Below, piece after piece: positions 54,331 to 63,438 of a DNA stretch of 63,438 bases (positions are counted from its first letter, which is position 1; each line of letters opens with the position of its first letter). The translations under genes were made by a program, and so were the position numbers. The DNA comes from Flammula alnicola (Eukaryota; Basidiomycota; Agaricomycetes; Agaricales; Strophariaceae). The notes below the pieces were generated by a model. It saw only the letters and a program-made list of their open reading frames with translations. It was not told the DNA's origin and did not search any database. The stretch lies in contig JADNRV010000276.1 of assembly GCA_015499995.1 (NCBI GenBank), forward strand, positions 1 to 63,438, given 5' to 3'.

Positions 54331-57300
54331 ATGCCCTACTCGACCCCTGCAGATTCTACGCCCGTCGTTTTTCCCTCCCAGGGCAGGACAGGTCATCGCC
54401 GCTCGTACTTGCACACATCCCATCCAGACTCGTATTCATCCACCTCTACGCCCTTACTCAGCCTCCCGCGACGCAAGTCCGCACCCAGCGCGTTTACCGC
54501 CACTGGCGCGGTCAAACCCCCCTCTCCGACAACCACCACGAATGGAAACGGGAACCCAGACAGCCCGCACAGGAAGCCGACGTTCCAGCTCGGCAGGGAC
54601 GATGACGACGAAGACTCGTCACCCGATGACGCGAACCCGAAGACACCACCCCCCACGGTGACGACGACCCTCCATCACGACGACGAGCGTACCCTGCCGC
54701 CTCTGCGTCTCAAAATTAAACCGCACTCATCGTTCGAGGAAGCGGTGAGGAGAGGCTCGCCGCCACCCCACATCGTCCTGCACCCAGCTCCTACTTCGGT
54801 CCCGTTCCCGCGGTCTTCGCCTCCGCCGCCTGCAGCAGCCACCGGGTCCCAGTCCCAGTCATCGCTTCCTTTCCCTCAATCCCAACCCAATGGACATGGT
54901 CGCAGCACCTCAGACAATGGCGCCACTCCAGCGACCCCGCGCACCGTGCGGCCCTCCGTCGCGCGCACCTCCTCCACACCTATACTGCTGTCTAACGGCA
55001 AACCCCTCAAGTCGTCCCTCAAGAGCTCGTCGTCGTCGCCTAACATCCCCTTCCCGCCGCAGTCCCTCGTTCCGAGCATCATGTTCCCGGACTTGCACCA
55101 GCCTCCGCATGCACACGCACACGGGCACCAAGGGCACCAGCACCTCCAAGCCCACCACGCACACCACGCACACCAGCGCGCAGCGTCCGCGCCGTCCACG
55201 CCGAACATCGGCCCCCCGTCGATCTCGCCTTCGCCCTCGCCCTCGCCCACCCCGGCGTCGTCCTCTGCCTCGCAGGTGTCGCCACCATCCTCCGCGCCCC
55301 CCTCGCCCACCTTCTCGCAGCCGCAGAAGAACGTGCACTTTCCCTCCCAAGAGGAAGGCGGGCTCGCCACCGTGCGCGTGTTCAACCGCTCCGCGAAGCC
55401 CGCGTCGCTCTCGCGGCTCGGCGAGGACACCGAGACGGAGACGGAGGGCGAGAGTTCCGCGAGTGGGTGGGGCGGCGTTGGTGGTGGGGGGTCGGCGTGG
55501 AGCGGACGGGCTATTGGGGGCGCGTATGTCAGGGGCTCGGCGTACCCTTTCCCCTCGCATTTGGGTGGGGGGCAGGGTCAAGGGGGGAGGTCGCATAGCC
55601 CGCTTGCGAGGGGGTGTGGTGAAGATTTGGAGAGGAGGGGGGTGGTGTTGTTTGAGGTTGATATGGAGAATTCGTCGCCTGTGCCGGCGCGAGGCGCGGA
55701 GAGGGGCGATGGGAATGTGTATTTTGAGAGTATGGGGTTCGTACGTGATGGTGTGTCGTGTTTTTTTTTTTGGCTGTTATATGCCGCATGTACTCACCTT
55801 GTCTCTCTCTTTTCCTTGCTTTTGCGAATTTTCCAGCTTCGCAAATTTCTACGCCGAAACGTCCGCTCAGCCTGACAGGCACGCTTCTCGTGCGGAACGT
55901 GACGTATCAGAAGACGGTCGCGGTCCGGTTTACGATGGACGACTGGCATACGACGAACGACGTCCTCGCGCGGCACGAAAAGTCGCTAGGGGCCCTGCCG
56001 GGGCGGTTCGTCCGCGGGGCGTCGGGTGCTCTCATCATCTCTGAGGGCCAATCCAATGTCCAGGACCAGGACAAGCAGGCGAAGAAGGAAAGAGTGTGTT
56101 CGCCGTACGCTGTTGACTCTCTCGGCGACGCGGCGGTAGCGTTTGGAGACCCCCCGGCGTGGGATCGTTTCCGGTTCGAGATCAGCCTCGAGGATTATGC
56201 GAGCACGTTGGAGACTCGCACCATGTGGCTCGTTGGGCGGTACTCGGCGGGTGCGACGCCGGGTGGTGGTGGGGTGGGGTCGGCGTTTGGGGGTGGGTTT
56301 GGTGGTGTGGGCGGGGTTACTGGGAGGCCCAGCTCGGAGCCGTATGCGGAGTGGTGGGATAATAATGGAGGTGGGAATTATAGGGTTGGGTTTAGGAGGG
56401 TTGAGAGGGAGGTCAAGGTCGTTCAGCCTCAGCAGCAGACTCAGCAGCAGGCACAAGCACAAGCACAGGCGCAGAGTGGGATGTATAGGAGGGGTGTTAT
56501 CGTTAGTGCGCCTTGTAAGTCTTTTTTCCTTCTCTTCTCATTGTCAGGTGGATGTGTGCGCGTTTTTTCACACCTTTCGTCCTCACTCCTCTCGTGAAAC
56601 CTAATACTGACCTTTTCTCTTCCAGCCGCGTATTCGCCATCGCCCTCTGCCCCCGGACGGCCCAGCGCCACGTCTCCGCCGCCGAAATCATACCCCGCCC
56701 CACCGCAGATATCCACCTCGCTCTCCTTCCCATCGACGTTCAACCAGCAACAGCAGCACCAGCAGTACCTCGACCACCATCAGCACCAGGCGGCGATGGC
56801 GCAGACCACGCTGGCCAGGCTGAAAAAGCTGAATTTGCGGAACTACGCCGCGCCGGCTGGGTACGCTGGTTTGGGCCCTGGTGCAGCTGCGAATCACAAT
56901 CAGAATCAGAACCCGAACCAGAATCAAAATCAGATGAATACGAATACGAATACCAACACCAACGGCACCTCGGGCGTCAGCCGCGCGTTGTCGACCTCCT
57001 CGATGTCTTCTCTCGACTCCAGCTCGAGCTCGACGACGACGAGCACGGAGTCGACGCCGCTGCAGACGCCGACGCAGGAGGATGAGGACGACGCCGGGCA
57101 TGCGGTGTATGTGCACAAGGGCGCAAGGCACGATGTGGAGGTGAACGTGCTGCGCGAGGCGGAGTTCGAGGAGGAGGAGGATAATGCGCTGACGCCTACG
57201 TTTAGAGGCGCGCAGGGGCGGCCGACGTGGGGCGCGATGGGGATGGGTGGTGGAGACATGATGATGGGTGGTGGAGACGTGATGATGAAGGATAGCGATT

Positions 57301-58595
57301 TGGGCATGGAGATGGGTGTGGGGATGGCGATGCAGAATGGGTTCCCTGCTACGCTGTCGCCGCCTGCGCCGTCGCCTTCCTCGACGACGTCTGCTGTGGG
57401 CCCGGAGATGGGCACGAGCCCGCCGTTCTCTGCGATGGCGGATATGGATATCGGTCTTGGGCGGTCGCTGCGCCCTGTGGGTCTGGGTGTGGCGGCTGCT
57501 GCTGCTGCGCCAGCCCAAGCACATGGTAGAAATGGCAGCCGAAGCTCGGGGTTGTATTGGCCGTGGGGCTCGTTTGGGGACGTGGAGGACAAGATTGAGG
57601 AGGAAGAGGCGCTGCGGAAGCCCAAGGATGGGCAGGAGCAGAAGAAGTTGGAGGAGATACAGACGCCGCCGTTGTCTTCGCCTGTGTCGTCGTTGTTGAC
57701 GGGCATCAAGGAGAAGAGCATGGCTGGCGCGGGTTCTGGTACTGGCTCTGGTTTTGGCCAGCTCATGCCGCCGCAGCGGAGGAAGGGCGCACATCATCAT
57801 CATCACCCCCACCACCATCAGCAGCAGCAGCAGCAGCAGCATCGCCGAGGAGGTTCGAGCGCTGAAGTAGCCAGACCACCGACAGCGACTGCAAGCTTCA
57901 GTCTTGGTAGTGGCGCTTCGTCTTCTTCGACCGCGGGCAGCGGAAGTGATTCTGGATCGGCGACGCCCAATGGAAGCAGCAGGATCAAGCGCGGTAGTGC
58001 ACCTCCGACGACCTCTTCTCCTGACACCACACCGACGAGCCCTCAGTCTCCTACTTTTGCTGCTAACGCTGCTGCCTCTTATGGGCCTTCTTCGTCGCCT
58101 GCGATGTGGGGCTTACGCCCTGGCTCGCCCCTGCCAAATGGGACTGCCAGTCCGCTGTACCCTGGGTCGCCGAAAAGGTTCTTGGCCACTTTGCCTGGGA
58201 CGTCTGAATCGGGGTCGCCGTCGTTGTCGGGTATGAGACCACCACCGTCGTCTGCGGTGGGCGGCACGCGCTCGCCGCTGAGGCTCTCGCCTGTTGGTTC
58301 TTCGGCGGCGTTGGGTTCGGGTTCGGGTGTGCTGCAACAGCAGCAGCAGGCACCGTCTGGCGGTTCGCCTTCGAGCTCGAGTGCGACGCTCAATAATTCA
58401 TTGAGCAACTCGGGTGCGACGCCGACGTCGGGCCAGGACGATGCGGTGTATCAGGCGTTTGTGAGGCAGTGGTGTTTTGCGCAGGCGCCGGGCCCGACGG
58501 TGGGCTCGAGCGTGGGCGCTGGTGCGCCTGGCGTTCCGGGTGGGGGCATTGAGGCGAGAGGGAAAGGCGAGGGGCCGAGGTTGGTCGTTAACTGA
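54331..58595 (+). CDS. CBM21 protein, likely PP1 glycogen-targeting subunit (Gac1/PPP1R3 type)
   Basis: Exons 54331-55744, 55837-56514 and 56626-58595 join in phase into 1354 codons (1353 aa). The N-terminal 470 residues are Ser/Pro-rich with a PP1-docking RVxF-type motif at about 332-337 (QKNVHF) and a His-rich patch before it. Exon 2 encodes a CBM21 domain: LTGTLLVRNVTYQKTVAVRF, TMDDWHTTNDV, DRFRFEISLEDYA and, after a Gly-rich insert, EWWDNNGGGNYRVGF. CBM21 binds glycogen or starch. With RVxF it defines the regulatory subunits that bring protein phosphatase 1 to glycogen synthase. The last 650 residues are low-complexity (Asn-, Gly-, Met-, Ser- and Gln-rich; a His/Gln run near 57795-57842), much longer than yeast Gac1 tails. 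The first donor (GTGATG) was chosen because it alone keeps the CBM21 frame. GC-rich antisense frames here are shadows. Confidence 0.88.
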
Positions 58596-60379
58596 GGTGG
58601 CTGGCCTTGCGAGACTCGAGGGGGTTAGGAGTGGTTGGGTGGGTTGGGTGGGTTGGAAAACGAGGTACGTTTGTATTCATCTCGCTTGGCGGGATAATTT
58701 ATGTCTGACTATGCCGAACTAGAGGTGTTTTGACAGGGTGCTTGGTGTAAACCTGCCAGCTCGCTAACTTTGGCCTTGGGCAGGGGAGAGGCCGTGTTCT
58801 ATTTTTGGGGTTCCTCCTTGCGCTTGGTTTTTTTCCTCCCCTTTTTTCTTTTATTTTCTTGTTGGTTTTCAGGTCTGGGGGTTCGTTCGCTTGTTTGGGT
58901 TCTCCTTTGGTTTGGGGTGGAGGTGGCAAAGTGGCTTTTGGATGGAGATTGCGGGGAAGGAACAGAGCCGACGCGTCGACGCCAATCAGTCTCGGGTTGG
59001 CTTTTAACTTGGTCATCGACATTGCTCTCTTCCTTGCACTCAATGGTTGGCTTTGACTCCAGCCTCCTCGTCCTCTATCGTACAATCGACGCACCCAACC
59101 GCCAATCGCCCTACTCCTATCGAACTTTTTCTCCGTCCATTCTTGATCCTTCTTGCCTTCTTTCCCTTTGTCGCTCATTTTTACAACCCCAATTCCCAAA
59201 CCCACTCCTCTCTCTATGAACGCTGTTATGTTTTCTCTATATTTATGCCTTTCCTTTCTCTCTCCAATGTACGACTACATATCCAAGGAACGTTCTGTTC
59301 TTCCATCTTCTTCCTCCTTTGTTCTTTTCTTCCACCCTACTCCCATGCTCCTGCATTTTCTTCTCGACCTCTATCCGTTGGTCTCGGCGGGTCGGGCTTG
59401 TCAATACCCCACATCATAAATGCAGGACCTCGATTTCAGCAGCTGCGACGGCATTATCACCCATTGTGGCCACGTAACAACGTGCCAGCATTCCTATCGT
59501 ACACAACCATCGATATCTTCATCTGCGCGTATATCTCGGTTTTGCGCCAACCTCATCACATACTACGCGCTCCAATCCTGTCCGCGGCTAGCAGAAGACT
59601 ATCGCATATATGCGACTTCTATACGACGGAAAAGTCTCTTCGTCGTCGATACCTGTTATCACCATCATCACATCACAACCTTACCATCGATGTCGAGTTC
59701 GCCATCGCACGGGCGCAGAAAAGCCCTAAACGCACCACTCGCAAACATAAAATCAAAATAGACCTCGGAGGACAGACCTCCTGACCTTCTGATGGCACGC
59801 CGCTCTCAGTTGCGTTTATTACACATACGTCAGCTGCCCACTGCAGCTGCTCGCCCAAGTATTGTTATCGCTATCTGTTTTTCCTCCCCATCCACCTCTA
59901 CGGGTTTGTACCATTTTCTCGCTATCGAATATATCCTTGGGACGTTATACATTCGACCCATGGCGTGTCATATTTCATATATCTCTATCACCATCTTCAT
60001 TTCTATCTTCATATCCCTTCTCTCTCTATACATGCAATTCCTCTTGTCGTCGCGTTACTCTTCTCTTCTCCATGCTCCATCTTCATTTTGTCGTCAGATT
60101 TCAACATCCTGCAACACCTTTTTTCTTATCATTTTCTCGTCGTCTCTTTGTCTGTCTCCGTCTATAGATATCTTTCTCCCATATACACATCCTCATATCC
60201 ATGCATATTGCACACCCATCTTCCCAGCAGCCTTCCATGATTCGGTTCTGCTTTGTATAGTACCTCTAGCCCAACATCGTCTTTTTTCTTGATTTTACAC
60301 AATTCCGTTGGTGACTTTGAGGCATGAATAGCGAGCGAGTCCTGTTGGAACTTGAGGTAGGAAAGTTTTTGTATGATAG
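58596..60379. other. 3' flank of the CBM21 gene and pyrimidine-rich region
   Basis: The plus strand from about 59000 to 60250 is strongly enriched in C and T. This keeps long frames open (for example 59047-59784) without protein-like composition. Their first codons are not ATG or lack context, and no domain was recognised. I treat the region as non-coding. Confidence 0.45.
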
Positions 60380-60562
60380 TCGCGACGGTACTGTCACTCG
60401 GCGTGATGGATACCTTGGATCCTGGCATCGCCACATTACCTCTCTCTTTCTGTGACCGTCATTGTCAATACCCATAGAACATCAGTCTTGAAGTGGCAAC
60501 GTTGTTGAACAACGGTCAGCGTTTCTTCTCTTTCTTTTACCCAACCATCGCGTCTAGAGTCC

Positions 60563-61480
60563 ATGGAGACACTACTAGAATCAAATATCATTTCACTCGA
60601 CGTACCACAACCCCCGGCGGCTACAGCAGCGTCGAACAAGAAACCAAAGCGCCCTCGGGCGCATAAAGTCTAGTCCCAGAACGTTCATTATGCGCTCGTC
60701 TTCGGAGCTGCTCAAATGGTTACCGAGATTTTCAAAACATACGGCATCTCGTGTGCAGTTTTCGGCAGTTTGGCTTCGAAACTTTATGGGAGTTCTCGAT
60801 GTCCGAAGGTATGTTTGCCTGTATCAATTCATCCATGAAAAACAGTGGAATGGCTGAACATCTGCTGTGCTCGATACATGACGTAGACCTGCTCGTCAGT
60901 CAGGAACTCGGCGACTCACCCGACTCCTCGTCGTCCGGATCCGACTCTGGAAATCAGAGGCAACCACCGCTGACGCCCCAGGAGCTGAAAGACCTCATCC
61001 TCCGCTCGAACCCACGCAACTTCTACCTCAAGATGCCGCGCGACCCGTCCACCGAATACCGCATAATGTGGTACCGACAGCAATACCGCGGGCCGGAGTG
61101 TAAAGTCGATGTCCTTGTGCCGGGCATACTTAATGCACCTCCCTCATCTCCGTCCCGAGCGCGTGCTCCTCATTGAGGATATACCCGTCGTGCCTTTTGC
61201 GCTCCTCCTCCTCCATAAGCTCCAGGGGTGGGACGACCATTGCAAGGCGGAGGAGCGGCACAAGAAGCAGAAGCAGCGCCAGGACGCGGCGGACGTGAAG
61301 CGCTTGATGGGTTTGCGGCACCAGGTTCAGATCCTCAAGGACACGATACCATGGGTTGACGAGGAGCTGTTCAACGATGAGTTTTGGGCCCTCACGATGG
61401 AGAGGGTCAAGGCGTATTGTGCGGTGTTTCCCGACCGTGCGGAAGATTGGAAGGCGCTAGGCTTTGAGATCGATTCATGA
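60563..61480 (+). pseudogene. Nucleotidyltransferase-fold gene, dead (copy C)
   Basis: Exon 1 (60563-60808) aligns with the intact gene of copy B but has an in-frame TAG at 60671-60673, right after the basic tract NKKPKRPRAHK. The splice acceptor ACAG of copy B is ACAT here (around 60889), so normal splicing should fail. In exon 2 a 2-base insertion near 61130 shifts the frame after DVLVPGI. The rest remains recognisable to the final DSK-like end (WKALGFEIDS, stop at 61480). The catalytic GS and DVDLLV segments are still encoded, but not in one product. Confidence 0.85.
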
Positions 61481-61855
61481 TCTCTGGCAAAGCGGATGCA
61501 TAATCTCACATAATGTATGGACTATATTTATTGTAACTGGGAGACTTTAATCTATATCATGGAGGTCTTCCTAGCCATACTTAGTTTATTAAAATTTCAT
61601 TCTATTTTACCTTGTGCACAGGATGTCTGAAATGGTACGACAGGCGCGACTCTGGTACTGCCACTGTCAGTGTACGCAACTGTACGCGAGTTTGACATGT
61701 TGTCACATGTTCCAACTCTTGTATCTACGCTGCTTGACTCTTGAGACTTTTACTTCAACGCAGCAGTTCAAGTCGGTGAGTTTCGATAGCGCAAAATAAC
61801 AGCTATGACTTTAACAGCTTTTGCTGAAACAGATTTTCGCCCTCAACCAACGAAA

Positions 61856-63438
61856 ATGTCACACCATTGCCCCTTTTGCGGAAGCACAGAAAACCAGGGC
61901 GTCTATGATAACGACTCTCTTTGCTCCAAAATTTCGAATCTCAATCCCTGCGATCCATGCAAAAGGCTAGCAGAACTTGATGTCCAGATCATCAAAGCGA
62001 AGGAGACTCTGCTCGAGATGCAGAAAGAGGCCCGAAGGCTGAAATCGGAGATAAACTACAGTCATGACCATCTTATTCACCGATTCCCTCCAGAGATCTC
62101 ATCCGACATCTTCCGGCTCTGCATTCCTCGCGAAGTGAACAAAAAGGCAAGATGTGCCCCAGTAACCCTGTCATCTGTATGCCAAAAATGGCGTCAGATT
62201 GCTCATACGACGCCTCAACTCTGGACGACTGTCTTTCTTTCGATCGGCCGCCACAACCTCTCGGTATCCCATTGGGCGCAGGAATGGATAGATCGATCCA
62301 AACAACTTCCTTTGTCAATTGGCCTTTTCGTTGAACCCAAAGGCTATACCGTCAATCCCGATGTGATTGCGGTTATCAATCAATGTTCTAGCAGGTGCGA
62401 GATCTCATTTACGAAGGTTATTTCTCTCATTGTCAGATCTTGTTGGAGACTCGCAAGGGCCCACAGCTACAAACCTTAAACTGGATGTTTATGGGTTCCA
62501 TTCTGCAGAGCAATTCAAATTGGTGATTTCAAGCCAATGCCAACAACGCTCAAGATCTCAGGACTTGACCTGAAGTCGTCGTTATCGAGTGGAACAATAT
62601 CACCCACATGCAAGCCCGTCATATCTCCGCGACGACTGTTGGGAACTCTTTCGAATAGCGCACGGATGACGCACTGTCAGCTGGAGGATGTTCTCAATAG
62701 CAAAGGACTCGACCCGTTCCCAGGCCCCAGATTCCCATATTACACCCTACCTCCAAGTTCTTGAGATGAGCCTAACAAGTTATTCATTCGGACTCTTTCT
62801 CAACAATGTCTCCCTTCCTCTCTAAAAGCTATACGAGCGACGTCGGCGGTAATTATTTGGAAACTGCGAACCTAATATCGCTTTCTTGCGATCCTCTTGT
62901 TCCTTGCAGACGTTGAGACTTTTAGACGCGAAGCTCAGCATTGCACATCTCGTCGATCTATCTCGAGCGACGCCTGATCTCCGCCACTAGATTTAGCGTT
63001 TACTACGAACTGGCGCAGATGTCACGGAACACATCTTTCGTTGCTTCTCCAATGCTTTCATCAGCACCAGCACCGACTCGGAAACCAATCAGGCCCTCTT
63101 TCCTCAACTACAATCTATGGTATTCGAAGGGCAATGCCTCTTGATTGGACGTTGGTGCCAGACATTTTCAGCTCTCCCTACGTAGACAATCTTCGTCGAA
63201 GGCCTTTGCGCTCTCTTACGCTTTCTCTAGTCAAAGGTCGCCAAAGTTTATCATCGATAAAGATACCCTTAGCCGGATGCTGTTGTTGGTTGCACAAGGA
63301 ATCGAATTAAAGATCGAGCAGAAATATCCCAGTATCGACATCCTTCAGCAATCTATAGAATTTCACGCGCACGAATCAGCTTTGGGGGAGAGTCCGCGGG
63401 GTCCCACATATAACTCTTCTCCTAACTGGTTGGGCGAG
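61856..63438 (+). pseudogene. F-box gene, dead (copy C), extends to the window edge
   Basis: The head is preserved: ATG at 61856 (MSHHCPFCGSTENQGVYD), the five cysteines, coiled coil and F-box (LIHRFPPEISSDIFRLCIP ... KWRQIAHTTPQLW). A one-base deletion near 62395 (GGTGGCGAG in copy B, GGTGCGAG here) breaks the frame. Further frame changes follow at about 62490, 62600, 62650, 62760, 62825 and 62990. The tail can still be followed through several frames to IEFHAHESALGESPRG, close to the right edge. A truncated product of about 200 residues, containing the F-box but no target-binding tail, remains possible. Confidence 0.82.

Larger units (their letters stand above)
60380..63438. repeat. Segmental duplication, copy C (inverted)
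   Basis: Read on the plus strand, this block matches the minus strand of copy B from about 34345 down to about 31290. It covers a short 5' flank, the nucleotidyltransferase gene, the spacer and the F-box gene. Divergence is higher than between A and B, and both genes are broken. The window ends where the F-box tail ends, so it cannot be seen whether a MAU2 fragment follows. Confidence 0.85.

Noticed and set aside
54890..56044. Long overlapping frames on both strands over the CBM21 gene
   Set aside because: They are GC-driven shadows rich in Arg and Pro; only the frame carrying the CBM21 domain and RVxF motif has family support.
56688..57842. A 384-codon minus-strand frame opposite the CBM21 gene tail
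   Set aside because: Leu/Arg-rich low-complexity text complementary to the Gln/Ser/Glu-rich sense tail, with no domain.
59047..59784. A 245-codon plus-strand frame
   Set aside because: It starts at TTG and is open because of pyrimidine bias; composition is not protein-like and neighbouring frames are equally open.

Overview
The window looks like nuclear DNA of an agaricomycete mushroom (Basidiomycota). Genes carry many short GT-AG introns (about 50-95 nt). Several families typical of that lineage are present: a Plavaka transposase, a DUF6532 protein, a FunK1 kinase, and an expanded family of Cys-rich F-box proteins. Only two genes look like conserved housekeeping or metabolic loci: a ubiquitin-eL40 fusion (34.85-35.46 kb) and a long CBM21 protein with a PP1-docking motif (54.3-58.6 kb). 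The rest is an accessory region of transposons, MITEs, segmental duplications and decaying gene copies. All calls were made by reading the sequence and splicing by eye; no database search was run.

Layout. 0-6.2 kb: a DUF6532 gene (minus, running off the left edge) head-to-head with an intact, spliceable Plavaka transposase of about 1039 aa. 6.4-9.8 kb: a gutted anthranilate phosphoribosyltransferase fragment, a 195-bp tandem duplication, a 791-bp TIR element and a small gene with an in-frame stop. 10-12.8 kb: an F-box gene and a 289-bp MITE. 14.2-20.6 kb: a small unknown coding remnant, a pseudogene of the cohesin loader MAU2/Scc4, an F-box gene and a broken nucleotidyltransferase-fold gene. 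20.9-23.3 kb: a FunK1 kinase gene with one frame break. 23.7-30.2 kb: a MITE, an F-box gene and gene relics. 30.2-34.3 kb: a second copy of the MAU2 fragment/F-box/nucleotidyltransferase block, here with both F-box and nucleotidyltransferase intact. 39.4-44.7 kb: a dead F-box copy, a 636-bp hAT-type MITE with a perfect 8-bp target duplication, an intact F-box gene and a 1033-bp TA-flanked element. 44.7-54.2 kb: mostly non-coding, with degenerate tandem duplications. 60.4 kb to the end: a third, inverted and dead copy of the nucleotidyltransferase/F-box pair.

The main unifying feature is a module of a nucleotidyltransferase-fold gene followed in tandem by a Cys-rich F-box gene. It is present three times, with at least one intact version of each gene, and all copies lie in transposon-rich surroundings. 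The second feature of interest is the divergent DUF6532/Plavaka pair, which share a 265-bp intergenic region. I did not recognise any tRNA, rRNA or CRISPR array.
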